DNA of 64,000 bases. Origin: Rallus limicola (Eukaryota; Chordata; Aves; Gruiformes; Rallidae). Both the position numbers and the translations under genes were made by a program. Below the pieces are notes generated by a model. It did not search any database. It worked only from the letters and a program-made list of their open reading frames with translations, and was not told where the DNA came from. Of the stretch, positions 24,231-37,694 are shown in pieces; the stretch's first letter is position 1; each line of letters opens with the position of its first letter. Location: contig JAKCOZ010000645.1 of NCBI GenBank assembly GCA_022605955.1, positions 39,038-103,037 of the forward strand, read 5' to 3'.

Positions 24231-25418
24231 GTGCTTTTCTCGGCCCTAGCAGACTGCAGTTCAAAACATGCTAAACGTCCAGCAATAACTCCCAAAGTAA
24301 AGAAGCTAGGCATGAAAGGCATAGCTTGTGTGAAACCTCCTAACAGGACACACAAGCAGACCCTGTCACTTTGGCTCTCAGCCTTTTCCTTTGCCTGGAA
24401 AGAGGGAACATGCCTGGAACCTCCTACGGTGCTTTTCTCGGCCCTAGCAGACTGCAGTTCAAAACATGCTAAATGTCCAGCAATAACTCCCAAAGTAAAG
24501 AAGCTAGGACTGAAAGGCATAGCTTGTCTGAAACCTCCTAACAGGACACACAAGCAGACCCTGTCACTTTGGCTCTCAGCCTTTTCCTTTGCATGGAAAG
24601 AGGGAACATGCCTGGAACCTCCTACGGTGCTTTTCTCGGCCCTAGCAGACTGCAGTTCAAAACATGCTAAACGTCCAGCAATAACTCCCAAAGTAAAGAA
24701 GCTAGGCATGAAAGGCATAGCTTGTCTGAAACCTCCTAACAGGACACACAAGCAGACCCTGTCACTTTGGCTCTCAGCCTTTTCCTTTGCCTGGAAAGAG
24801 GGAACATGCCTGGAACCTCCTACGGTGCTTTTCTCGGCCCTAGCAGACTGCAGTTCAAAACATGCTAAACGTCCAGCAATAACTCCCAAAGTAAAGAAGC
24901 TAGGCCTGAAAGGCATAGCTTGTCTGAAACCTCCTAACAGGACACACAAGCAGACCCTGTCACTTTGGCTCTCAGCCTTTTCCTTTGCCTGGAAAGAAGG
25001 AACTTACCTGCTACCTCCTACAGTGCTTTTCTCGGCCCTAGCAGACTGCAGTTCAAAACATGCTAAACGTCCAGCAATAACTCCCAAAGTAAAGAAGCTA
25101 GGCATGAAAGGCATAGCTTGTCTGAAACCTCCTAACAGGACACACAAGCAGACCCTGTCACTTTGGCTCTCAGCCTTTTCCTTTGCCTGGAAAGAGGGAA
25201 CATGCCTGGAACCTCCTACGGTGCTTTTCTCGGCCCTAGCAGACTGCAGTTCAAAACATGCTAAACGTCCAGCAATAACTCCCAAAGTAAAGAAGCTAGG
25301 ACTGAAAGGCATAGCTTGTCTGAAACCTCCTAACAGGACACACAAGCAGACCCTGTCACTTTGGCTCTCAGCCTTTTCCTTTGCCTGGAAAGAAGGAACA
25401 TGCCTGGAACCTCCTACG
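24231..25418 (+). repeat. six-monomer marker cassette, copy 3
   Basis: Monomers 123-128. gcttgtgtg lies near 24327, aaatgtcc near 24472 and aacttacc at 25003. It sits 4357 bp (22 monomers plus the 1-bp insertion near 23995) after copy 2 and 6732 bp (34 monomers) before copy 4. Marker order and neighbours match copies 2 and 4, including the gaaggaacatgcctgg end near 25392 just after the cassette's ggcat unit. Confidence 0.88.
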
Positions 25419-27200
25419 GTGCTTTTCTCGGCCCTAGCAGACTGCAGTTCAAAACATGCTAAACGTCCAGCAATAACTCCCAAAGTAAAGAAGCTAGGAC
25501 TGAAAGGCATAGCTTGTCTGAAACCTCCTAACAGGACACACAAGCAGACCCTGTCACTTTGGCTCTCAGCCTTTTCCTTTGCCTGGAAAGAGGGAACATG
25601 CCTGGAACCTCCTACGGTGCTTTTCTCGGCCCTAGCAGACTGCAGTTCAAAACATGCTAAACGTCCAGCAATAACTCCCAAAGTAAAGAAGCTAGGACTG
25701 AAAGGCATAGCTTGTCTGAAACCTCCTAACAGGACACACAAGCAGACCCTGTCACTTTGGCTCTCAGCCTTTTCCTTTGCCTGGAAAGAAGGAACATACC
25801 TGCTACCTCCTACAGTGCTTTTCTCGGCCCTAGCAGACTGCAGTTCAAAACATGCTAAACGTCCAGCAATAACTCCCAAAGTAAAGAAGCTAGGACTGAA
25901 AGGCATAGCTTGTCTGAAACCTCCTAACAGGACACACAAGCAGACCCTGTCACTTTGGCTCTCAGCCTTTTCCTTTGCCTGGAAAGAGGGAACATGCCTG
26001 GAACCTCCTACGGTGCTTTTCTCGGCCCTAGCAGACTGCAGTTCAAAACATGCTAAACGTCCAGCAATAACTCCCAAAGTAAAGAAGCTAGGACTGAAAG
26101 GCATAGCTTGTCTGAAACCTCCTAACAGGACACACAAGCAGACCCTGTCACTTTGGCTCTCAGCCTTTTCCTTTGCCTGGAAAGAGGGAACATGCCTGGA
26201 ACCTCCTACGGTGCTTTTCTCGGCCCTAGCAGACTGCAGTTCAAAACATGCTAAACGTCCAGCAATAACTCCCAAAGTAAAGAAGCTAGGACTGAAAGGC
26301 ATAGCTTGTCTGAAACCTCCTAACAGGACACACAAGCAGACCCTGTCACTTTGGCTCTCAGCCTTTTCCTTTGCCTGGAAAGAAGGAACATACCTGCTAC
26401 CTCCTACAGTGCTTTTCTCGGCCCTAGCAGACTGCAGTTCAAAACATGCTAAACGTCCAGCAATAACTCCCAAAGTAAAGAAGCTAGGCATGAAAGGCAT
26501 AGCTTGTCTGAAACCTCCTAACAGGACACACAAGCAGACCCTGTCACTTTGGCTCTCAGCCTTTTCCTTTGCCTGGAAAGAAGGAACATACCTGCTACCT
26601 CCTACAGTGCTTTTCTCGGCCCTAGCAGACTGCAGTTCAAAACATGCTAAACGTCCAGCAATAACTCCCAAAGTAAAGAAGCTAGGACTGAAAGGCATAG
26701 CTTGTCTGAAACCTCCTAACAGGACACACAAGCAGACCCTGTCACTTTGGCTCTCAGCCTTTTCCTTTGCCTGGAAAGAGGGAACATGCCTGGAACCTCC
26801 TACGGTGCTTTTCTCGGCCCTAGCAGACTGCAGTTCAAAACATGCTAAACGTCCAGCAATAACTCCCAAAGTAAAGAAGCTAGGCATGAAAGGCATAGCT
26901 TGTCTGAAACCTCCTAACAGGACACACAAGCAGACCCTGTCACTTTGGCTCTCAGCCTTTTCCTTTGCCTGGAAAGAAGGAACATACCTGCTACCTCCTA
27001 CAGTGCTTTTCTCGGCCCTAGCAGACTGCAGTTCAAAACATGCTAAACGTCCAGCAATAACTCCCAAAGTAAAGAAGCTAGGACTGAAAGGCATAGCTTG
27101 TCTGAAACCTCCTAACAGGACACACAAGCAGACCCTGTCACTTTGGCTCTCAGCCTTTTCCTTTGCCTGGAAAGAGGGAACATGCCTGGAACCTCCTACG

Positions 27201-29576
27201 GTGCTTTTCTCGGCCCTAGCAGACTGCAGTTCAAAACATGCTAAACGTCCAGCAATAACTCCCAAAGTAAAGAAGCTAGGACTGAAAGGCATAGCTTGTC
27301 TGAAACCTCCTAACAGGACACACAAGCAGACCCTGTCACTTTGGCTCTCAGCCTTTTCCTTTGCATGGAAAGAGGGAACATGCCTGGAACCTCCTACGGT
27401 GCTTTTCTCGTCCCTAGCAGACTGCAGTTCAAAACATGCTAAACGTCCAGCAATAACTCCCAAAGTAAAGAAGCTAGGACTGAAAGGCATAGCTTGTCTG
27501 AAACCTCCTAACAGGACACACAAGCAGACCCTGTCACTTTGGCTCTCAGCCTTTTCCTTTGCATGGAAAGAGGGAACATGCCTGGAAGCTCCTACGGTGC
27601 TTTTCTCGGCCCTAGCAGACTGCAGTTCAAAACATGCTAAACGTCCAGCAATAACTCCCAAAGTAAAGAAGCTAGGACTGAAAGGCATAGCTTGTCTGAA
27701 ACCTCCTAACAGGACACACAAGCAGACCCTGTCACTTTGGCTCTCAGCCTTTTCCGTTGCCTGGAAAGAAGGAACATACCTGCTACCTCCTACAGTGCTT
27801 TTCTCGGCCCTAGCAGACTGCAGTTCAAAACATGCTAAACGTCCAGCAATAACTCCCAAAGTAAAGAAGCTAGGACTGAAAGGCATAGCTTGTCTGAAAC
27901 CTCCTAACAGGACACACAAGCAGACCCTGTCACTTTGGCTCTCAGCCTTTTCCTTTGCCTGGAAAGAGGGAACATGCCTGGAACCTCCTACGGTGCTTTT
28001 CTCGGCCCTAGCAGACTGCAGTTCAAAACATGCTAAACGTCCAGCAATAACTCCCAAAGTAAAGAAGCTAGGCATGAAAGGCATAGCTTGTCTGAAACCT
28101 CCTAACAGGACACACAAGCAGACCCTGTCACTTTGGCTCTCAGCCTTTTCCTTTGCCTGGAAAGAGGGAACATGCCTGGAACCTCCTACGGTGCTTTTCT
28201 CGGCCCTAGCAGACTGCAGTTCAAAACATGCTAAACGTCCAGCAATAACTCCCAAAGTAAAGAAGCTAGGACTGAAAGGCATAGCTTGTCTGAAACCTCC
28301 TAACAGGACACACAAGCAGACCCTGTCACTTTGGCTCTCAGCCTTTTCCTTTGCATGGAAAGAGGGAACATGCCTGGAACCTCCTACGGTGCTTTTCTCG
28401 GCCCTAGCAGACTGCAGTTCAAAACATGCTAAATGTCCAGCAATAACTCCCAAAGTAAAGAAGCTAGGACTGAAAGGCATAGCTTGTCTGAAACCTCCTA
28501 ACAGGACATACAAGCAGACCCTGTCACTTTGGCTCTCAGCCTTTTCCTTTGCATGGAAAGAGGGAACATGCCTGGAACCTCCTACGGTGCTTTTCTCGGC
28601 CCTAGCAGACTGCAGTTCAAAACATGCTAAACGTCCAGCAATAACTCCCAAAGTAAAGAAGCTAGGACTGAAAGGCATAGCTTGTCTGAAACCTCCTAAC
28701 AGGACACACAAGCAGACCCTGTCACTTTGGCTCTCAGCCTTTTCCTTTGCATGGAAAGAGGGAACATGCCTGGAACCTCCTACGGTGCTTTTCTCGGCCC
28801 TAGCAGACTGCAGTTCAAAACATGCTAAACGTCCAGCAATAACTCCCAAAGTAAAGAAGCTAGGACTGAAAGGCATAGCTTGTCTGAAACCTCCTAACAG
28901 GACACACAAGCAGACCCTGTCACTTTGGCTCTCAGCCTTTTCCTTTGCCTGGAAAGAGGGAACATGCCTGGAACCTCCTACGGTGCTTTTCTCGGCCCTA
29001 GCAGACTGCAGTTCAAAACATGCTAAACGTCCAGCAATAACTCCCAAAGTAAAGAAGCTAGGACTGAAAGGCATAGCTTGTCTGAAACCTCCTAACAGGA
29101 CACACAAGCAGACCCTGTCACTTTGGCTCTCAGCCTTTTCCTTTGCCTGGAAAGAAGGAACATACCTGCTACCTCCTACAGTGCTTTTCTCGGCCCTAGC
29201 AGACTGCAGTTCAAAACATGCTAAACGTCCAGCAATAACTCCCAAAGTAAAGAAGCTAGGCATGAAAGGCATAGCTTGTCTGAAACCTCCTAACAGGACA
29301 CACAAGCAGACCCTGTCACTTTGGCTCTCAGCCTTTTCCTTTGCCTGGAAAGAAGGAACATACCTGCTACCTCCTACAGTGCTTTTCTCGGCCCTAGCAG
29401 ACTGCAGTTCAAAACATGCTAAACGTCCAGCAATAACTCCCAAAGTAAAGAAGCTAGGACTGAAAGGCATAGCTTGTCTGAAACCTCCTAACAGGACACA
29501 CAAGCAGACCCTGTCACTTTGGCTCTCAGCCTTTTCCTTTGCCTGGAAAGAGGGAACATGCCTGGAACCTCCTACG
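27201..29576 (+). repeat. twelve-monomer block, copy 1
   Basis: Monomers 138-149 contain a distinctive series: ctcgtccctag at 27411, ggaagctcc, ttttccgttgcc at 27756, a ggcat C unit, then a unit with both aaatgtcc near 28433 and acatacaag near 28507. The same series in the same order recurs exactly 6336 bp (32 monomers) later. The neighbouring cassette copies are 34 monomers apart, so two monomers were gained or lost between these markers. Confidence 0.9.
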
Positions 29577-30962
29577 GTGCTTTTCTCGGCCCTAGCAGAC
29601 TGCAGTTCAAAACATGCTAAACGTCCAGCAATAACTCCCAAAGTAAAGAAGCTAGGACTGAAAGGCATAGCTTGTCTGAAACCTCCTAACAGGACACACA
29701 AGCAGACCCTGTCACTTTGGCTCTCAGCCTTTTCCTTTGCCTGGAAAGAGGGAACATGCCTGGAACCTCCTACGGTGCTTTTCTCGGCCCTAGCAGACTG
29801 CAGTTCAAAACATGCTAAACGTCCAGCAATAACTCCCAAAGTAAAGAAGCTAGGACTGAAAGGCATAGCTTGTCTGAAACCTCCTAACAGGACACACAAG
29901 CAGACCCTGTCACTTTGGCTCTCAGCCTTTTCCTTTGCCTGGAAAGAAGGAACATACCTGCTACCTCCTACAGTGCTTTTCTCGGCCCTAGCAGACTGCA
30001 GTTCAAAACATGCTAAACGTCCAGCAATAACTCCCAAAGTAAAGAAGCTAGGCATGAAAGGCATAGCTTGTCTGAAACCTCCTAACAGGACACACAAGCA
30101 GACCCTGTCACTTTGGCTCTCAGCCTTTTCCTTTGCCTGGAAAGAAGGAACATACCTGCTACCTCCTACAGTGCTTTTCTCGGCCCTAGCAGACTGCAGT
30201 TCAAAACATGCTAAACGTCCAGCAATAACTCCCAAAGTAAAGAAGCTAGGACTGAAAGGCATAGCTTGTCTGAAACCTCCTAACAGGACACACAAGCAGA
30301 CCCTGTCACTTTGGCTCTCAGCCTTTTCCTTTGCCTGGAAAGAGGGAACATGCCTGGAACCTCCTACGGTGCTTTTCTCGGCCCTAGCAGACTGCAGTTC
30401 AAAACATGCTAAACGTCCAGCAATAACTCCCAAAGTAAAGAAGCTAGGCATGAAAGGCATAGCTTGTCTGAAACCTCCTAACAGGACACACAAGCAGACC
30501 CTGTCACTTTGGCTCTCAGCCTTTTCCTTTGCCTGGAAAGAAGGAACATACCTGCTACCTCCTACAGTGCTTTTCTCGGCCCTAGCAGACTGCAGTTCAA
30601 AACATGCTAAACGTCCAGCAATAACTCCCAAAGTAAAGAAGCTAGGACTGAAAGGCATAGCTTGTCTGAAACCTCCTAACAGGACACACAAGCAGACCCT
30701 GTCACTTTGGCTCTCAGCCTTTTCCTTTGCCTGGAAAGAGGGAACATGCCTGGAACCTCCTACGGTGCTTTTCTCGGCCCTAGCAGACTGCAGTTCAAAA
30801 CATGCTAAACGTCCAGCAATAACTCCCAAAGTAAAGAAGCTAGGACTGAAAGGCATAGCTTGTCTGAAACCTCCTAACAGGACACACAAGCAGACCCTGT
30901 CACTTTGGCTCTCAGCCTTTTCCTTTGCCTGGAAAGAGGGAACATGCCTGGAACCTCCTACG
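29577..30962 (+). repeat. seven monomers with a local four-monomer duplication
   Basis: Monomers 150-156. The order Y, ggcat Y, C, C at 147-150 is followed by Y, ggcat Y, C, ggcat Y, C, C. Relative to the related stretch beginning near 35315, four monomers are extra here, giving a 28-monomer offset for 151-156 against 179-184. The segment ends at copy 4 of the marker cassette. Confidence 0.7.
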
Positions 30963-32150
30963 GTGCTTTTCTCGGCCCTAGCAGACTGCAGTTCAAAACA
31001 TGCTAAACGTCCAGCAATAACTCCCAAAGTAAAGAAGCTAGGCATGAAAGGCATAGCTTGTGTGAAACCTCCTAACAGGACACACAAGCAGACCCTGTCA
31101 CTTTGGCTCTCAGCCTTTTCCTTTGCCTGGAAAGAGGGAACATGCCTGGAACCTCCTACGGTGCTTTTCTCGGCCCTAGCAGACTGCAGTTCAAAACATG
31201 CTAAATGTCCAGCAATAACTCCCAAAGTAAAGAAGCTAGGACTGAAAGGCATAGCTTGTCTGAAACCTCCTAACAGGACACACAAGCAGACCCTGTCACT
31301 TTGGCTCTCAGCCTTTTCCTTTGCATGGAAAGAGGGAACATGCCTGGAACCTCCTACGGTGCTTTTCTCGGCCCTAGCAGACTGCAGTTCAAAACATGCT
31401 AAACGTCCAGCAATAACTCCCAAAGTAAAGAAGCTAGGCATGAAAGGCATAGCTTGTCTGAAACCTCCTAACAGGACACACAAGCAGACCCTGTCACTTT
31501 GGCTCTCAGCCTTTTCCTTTGCCTGGAAAGAGGGAACATGCCTGGAACCTCCTACGGTGCTTTTCTCGGCCCTAGCAGACTGCAGTTCAAAACATGCTAA
31601 ACGTCCAGCAATAACTCCCAAAGTAAAGAAGCTAGGCCTGAAAGGCATAGCTTGTCTGAAACCTCCTAACAGGACACACAAGCAGACCCTGTCACTTTGG
31701 CTCTCAGCCTTTTCCTTTGCCTGGAAAGAAGGAACTTACCTGCTACCTCCTACAGTGCTTTTCTCGGCCCTAGCAGACTGCAGTTCAAAACATGCTAAAC
31801 GTCCAGCAATAACTCCCAAAGTAAAGAAGCTAGGCATGAAAGGCATAGCTTGTCTGAAACCTCCTAACAGGACACACAAGCAGACCCTGTCACTTTGGCT
31901 CTCAGCCTTTTCCTTTGCCTGGAAAGAGGGAACATGCCTGGAACCTCCTACGGTGCTTTTCTCGGCCCTAGCAGACTGCAGTTCAAAACATGCTAAACGT
32001 CCAGCAATAACTCCCAAAGTAAAGAAGCTAGGACTGAAAGGCATAGCTTGTCTGAAACCTCCTAACAGGACACACAAGCAGACCCTGTCACTTTGGCTCT
32101 CAGCCTTTTCCTTTGCCTGGAAAGAAGGAACATGCCTGGAACCTCCTACG
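30963..32150 (+). repeat. six-monomer marker cassette, copy 4
   Basis: Monomers 157-162, with gcttgtgtg near 31060, aaatgtcc near 31204 and aacttacc at 31735. This is the last cassette copy in the window. It lies exactly 34 monomers after copy 3, with no indel between them. Confidence 0.88.
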
Positions 32151-33536
32151 GTGCTTTTCTCGGCCCTAGCAGACTGCAGTTCAAAACATGCTAAACGTCC
32201 AGCAATAACTCCCAAAGTAAAGAAGCTAGGACTGAAAGGCATAGCTTGTCTGAAACCTCCTAACAGGACACACAAGCAGACCCTGTCACTTTGGCTCTCA
32301 GCCTTTTCCTTTGCCTGGAAAGAGGGAACATGCCTGGAACCTCCTACGGTGCTTTTCTCGGCCCTAGCAGACTGCAGTTCAAAACATGCTAAACGTCCAG
32401 CAATAACTCCCAAAGTAAAGAAGCTAGGACTGAAAGGCATAGCTTGTCTGAAACCTCCTAACAGGACACACAAGCAGACCCTGTCACTTTGGCTCTCAGC
32501 CTTTTCCTTTGCCTGGAAAGAGGGAACATGCCTGGAACCTCCTACGGTGCTTTTCTCGGCCCTAGCAGACTGCAGTTCAAAACATGCTAAACGTCCAGCA
32601 ATAACTCCCAAAGTAAAGAAGCTAGGACTGAAAGGCATAGCTTGTCTGAAACCTCCTAACAGGACACACAAGCAGACCCTGTCACTTTGGCTCTCAGCCT
32701 TTTCCTTTGCCTGGAAAGAAGGAACATACCTGCTACCTCCTACAGTGCTTTTCTCGGCCCTAGCAGACTGCAGTTCAAAACATGCTAAACGTCCAGCAAT
32801 AACTCCCAAAGTAAAGAAGCTAGGACTGAAAGGCATAGCTTGTCTGAAACCTCCTAACAGGACACACAAGCAGACCCTGTCACTTTGGCTCTCAGCCTTT
32901 TCCTTTGCCTGGAAAGAGGGAACATGCCTGGAACCTCCTACGGTGCTTTTCTCGGCCCTAGCAGACTGCAGTTCAAAACATGCTAAACGTCCAGCAATAA
33001 CTCCCAAAGTAAAGAAGCTAGGACTGAAAGGCATAGCTTGTCTGAAACCTCCTAACAGGACACACAAGCAGACCCTGTCACTTTGGCTCTCAGCCTTTTC
33101 CTTTGCCTGGAAAGAGGGAACATGCCTGGAACCTCCTACGGTGCTTTTCTCGGCCCTAGCAGACTGCAGTTCAAAACATGCTAAACGTCCAGCAATAACT
33201 CCCAAAGTAAAGAAGCTAGGACTGAAAGGCATAGCTTGTCTGAAACCTCCTAACAGGACACACAAGCAGACCCTGTCACTTTGGCTCTCAGCCTTTTCCT
33301 TTGCCTGGAAAGAAGGAACATACCTGCTACCTCCTACAGTGCTTTTCTCGGCCCTAGCAGACTGCAGTTCAAAACATGCTAAACGTCCAGCAATAACTCC
33401 CAAAGTAAAGAAGCTAGGCATGAAAGGCATAGCTTGTCTGAAACCTCCTAACAGGACACACAAGCAGACCCTGTCACTTTGGCTCTCAGCCTTTTCCTTT
33501 GCCTGGAAAGAGGGAACATGCCTGGAACCTCCTACG

Positions 33537-35912
33537 GTGCTTTTCTCGGCCCTAGCAGACTGCAGTTCAAAACATGCTAAACGTCCAGCAATAACTCCCA
33601 AAGTAAAGAAGCTAGGACTGAAAGGCATAGCTTGTCTGAAACCTCCTAACAGGACACACAAGCAGACCCTGTCACTTTGGCTCTCAGCCTTTTCCTTTGC
33701 ATGGAAAGAGGGAACATGCCTGGAACCTCCTACGGTGCTTTTCTCGTCCCTAGCAGACTGCAGTTCAAAACATGCTAAACGTCCAGCAATAACTCCCAAA
33801 GTAAAGAAGCTAGGACTGAAAGGCATAGCTTGTCTGAAACCTCCTAACAGGACACACAAGCAGACCCTGTCACTTTGGCTCTCAGCCTTTTCCTTTGCAT
33901 GGAAAGAGGGAACATGCCTGGAAGCTCCTACGGTGCTTTTCTCGGCCCTAGCAGACTGCAGTTCAAAACATGCTAAACGTCCAGCAATAACTCCCAAAGT
34001 AAAGAAGCTAGGACTGAAAGGCATAGCTTGTCTGAAACCTCCTAACAGGACACACAAGCAGACCCTGTCACTTTGGCTCTCAGCCTTTTCCGTTGCCTGG
34101 AAAGAAGGAACATACCTGCTACCTCCTACAGTGCTTTTCTCGGCCCTAGCAGACTGCAGTTCAAAACATGCTAAACGTCCAGCAATAACTCCCAAAGTAA
34201 AGAAGCTAGGACTGAAAGGCATAGCTTGTCTGAAACCTCCTAACAGGACACACAAGCAGACCCTGTCACTTTGGCTCTCAGCCTTTTCCTTTGCCTGGAA
34301 AGAGGGAACATGCCTGGAACCTCCTACGGTGCTTTTCTCGGCCCTAGCAGACTGCAGTTCAAAACATGCTAAACGTCCAGCAATAACTCCCAAAGTAAAG
34401 AAGCTAGGCATGAAAGGCATAGCTTGTCTGAAACCTCCTAACAGGACACACAAGCAGACCCTGTCACTTTGGCTCTCAGCCTTTTCCTTTGCCTGGAAAG
34501 AGGGAACATGCCTGGAACCTCCTACGGTGCTTTTCTCGGCCCTAGCAGACTGCAGTTCAAAACATGCTAAACGTCCAGCAATAACTCCCAAAGTAAAGAA
34601 GCTAGGACTGAAAGGCATAGCTTGTCTGAAACCTCCTAACAGGACACACAAGCAGACCCTGTCACTTTGGCTCTCAGCCTTTTCCTTTGCATGGAAAGAG
34701 GGAACATGCCTGGAACCTCCTACGGTGCTTTTCTCGGCCCTAGCAGACTGCAGTTCAAAACATGCTAAATGTCCAGCAATAACTCCCAAAGTAAAGAAGC
34801 TAGGACTGAAAGGCATAGCTTGTCTGAAACCTCCTAACAGGACATACAAGCAGACCCTGTCACTTTGGCTCTCAGCCTTTTCCTTTGCATGGAAAGAGGG
34901 AACATGCCTGGAACCTCCTACGGTGCTTTTCTCGGCCCTAGCAGACTGCAGTTCAAAACATGCTAAACGTCCAGCAATAACTCCCAAAGTAAAGAAGCTA
35001 GGACTGAAAGGCATAGCTTGTCTGAAACCTCCTAACAGGACACACAAGCAGACCCTGTCACTTTGGCTCTCAGCCTTTTCCTTTGCATGGAAAGAGGGAA
35101 CATGCCTGGAACCTCCTACGGTGCTTTTCTCGGCCCTAGCAGACTGCAGTTCAAAACATGCTAAACGTCCAGCAATAACTCCCAAAGTAAAGAAGCTAGG
35201 ACTGAAAGGCATAGCTTGTCTGAAACCTCCTAACAGGACACACAAGCAGACCCTGTCACTTTGGCTCTCAGCCTTTTCCTTTGCCTGGAAAGAGGGAACA
35301 TGCCTGGAACCTCCTACGGTGCTTTTCTCGGCCCTAGCAGACTGCAGTTCAAAACATGCTAAACGTCCAGCAATAACTCCCAAAGTAAAGAAGCTAGGAC
35401 TGAAAGGCATAGCTTGTCTGAAACCTCCTAACAGGACACACAAGCAGACCCTGTCACTTTGGCTCTCAGCCTTTTCCTTTGCCTGGAAAGAAGGAACATA
35501 CCTGCTACCTCCTACAGTGCTTTTCTCGGCCCTAGCAGACTGCAGTTCAAAACATGCTAAACGTCCAGCAATAACTCCCAAAGTAAAGAAGCTAGGCATG
35601 AAAGGCATAGCTTGTCTGAAACCTCCTAACAGGACACACAAGCAGACCCTGTCACTTTGGCTCTCAGCCTTTTCCTTTGCCTGGAAAGAAGGAACATACC
35701 TGCTACCTCCTACAGTGCTTTTCTCGGCCCTAGCAGACTGCAGTTCAAAACATGCTAAACGTCCAGCAATAACTCCCAAAGTAAAGAAGCTAGGACTGAA
35801 AGGCATAGCTTGTCTGAAACCTCCTAACAGGACACACAAGCAGACCCTGTCACTTTGGCTCTCAGCCTTTTCCTTTGCCTGGAAAGAGGGAACATGCCTG
35901 GAACCTCCTACG
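33537..35912 (+). repeat. twelve-monomer block, copy 2
   Basis: Monomers 170-181 repeat the series at 27201. ctcgtccctag is at 33747 and ttttccgttgcc at 34092, both exactly 6336 bp after their partners. aaatgtcc plus acatacaag recurs near 34769 and 34843. The preserved rare markers make a single segmental duplication of this block the simplest explanation. Confidence 0.9.
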
Positions 35913-37694
35913 GTGCTTTTCTCGGCCCTAGCAGACTGCAGTTCAAAACATGCTAAACGTCCAGCAATAACTCCCAAAGTAAAGAAGCTAGGCATGAAAG
36001 GCATAGCTTGTCTGAAACCTCCTAACAGGACACACAAGCAGACCCTGTCACTTTGGCTCTCAGCCTTTTCCTTTGCCTGGAAAGAAGGAACATACCTGCT
36101 ACCTCCTACAGTGCTTTTCTCGGCCCTAGCAGACTGCAGTTCAAAACATGCTAAACGTCCAGCAATAACTCCCAAAGTAAAGAAGCTAGGACTGAAAGGC
36201 ATAGCTTGTCTGAAACCTCCTAACAGGACACACAAGCAGACCCTGTCACTTTGGCTCTCAGCCTTTTCCTTTGCCTGGAAAGAGGGAACATGCCTGGAAC
36301 CTCCTACGGTGCTTTTCTCGGCCCTAGCAGACTGCAGTTCAAAACATGCTAAACGTCCAGCAATAACTCCCAAAGTAAAGAAGCTAGGACTGAAAGGCAT
36401 AGCTTGTCTGAAACCTCCTAACAGGACACACAAGCAGACCCTGTCACTTTGGCTCTCAGCCTTTTCCTTTGCATGGAAAGAGGGAACATGCCTGGAACCT
36501 CCTACGGTGCTTTTCTCGGCCCTAGCAGACTGCAGTTCAAAACATGCTAAACGTCCAGCAATAACTCCCAAAGTAAAGAAGCTAGGACTGAAAGGCATAG
36601 CTTGTCTGAAACCTCCTAACAGGACACACAAGCAGACCCTGTCACTTTGGCTCTCAGCCTTTTCCTTTGCCTGGAAAGAGGGAACATGCCTGGAAGCTCC
36701 TACGGTGCTTTTCTCGGCCCTAGCAGACTGCAGTTCAAAACATGCTAAACGTCCAGCAATAACTCCCCAAGTAAAGAAGCTAGGACTGAAAGGCATAGCT
36801 TGTCTGAAACCTCCTAACAGGACACACAAGCAGACCCTGTCACTTTGGCTCTCAGCCTTTTCCTTTGCCTGGAAAGAAGGAACATACCTGCTACCTCCTA
36901 CAGTGCTTTTCTCGGCCCTAGCAGACTGCAGTTCAAAACATGCTAAACGTCCAGCAATTACTCCCAAAGTAAAGAAGCTAGGACTGAAAGGCATAGCTTG
37001 TCTGAAACCTCCTAACAGGACACACAAGCAGACCCTGTCACTTTGGCTCTCAGCCTTTTCCTTTGCCTGGAAAGAGGGAACATGCCTGGAACCTCCTACG
37101 GTGCTTTTCTCGGCCCTAGCAGACTGCAGTTCAAAACATGCTAAACGTCCAGCAATAACTCCCAAAGTAAAGAAGCTAGGCATGAAAGGCATAGCTTGTC
37201 TGAAACCTCCTAACAGGACACACAAGCAGACCCTGTCACTTTGGCTCTCAGCCTTTTCCTTTGCCTGGAAAGAAGGAACATACCTGCTACCTCCTACAGT
37301 GCTTTTCTCGGCCCTAGCAGACTGCAGTTCAAAACATGCTAAACGTCCAGCAATAACTCCCAAAGTAAAGAAGCTAGGACTGAAAGGCATAGCTTGTCTG
37401 AAACCTCCTAACAGGACACACAAGCAGACCCTGTCACTTTGGCTCTCAGCCTTTTCCTTTGCCTGGAAAGAGGGAACATGCCTGGAACCTCCTACGGTGC
37501 TTTTCTCGGCCCTAGCAGACTGCAGTTCAAAACATGCTAAACGTCCAGCAATAACTCCCAAAGTAAAGAAGCTAGGACTGAAAGGCATAGCTTGTCTGAA
37601 ACCTCCTAACAGGACACACAAGCAGACCCTGTCACTTTGGCTCTCAGCCTTTTCCTTTGCCTGGAAAGAGGGAACATGCCTGGAACCTCCTACG
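35913..37694 (+). repeat. nine monomers between blocks, last aagctcc-ending unit
   Basis: Monomers 182-190. The ending ggaagctcctacgg near 36691 is the last of its type I found. It is followed by private changes: ctccccaagtaaag near 36765 and caattactccc near 36956. No tandem HOR is visible. Confidence 0.75.
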
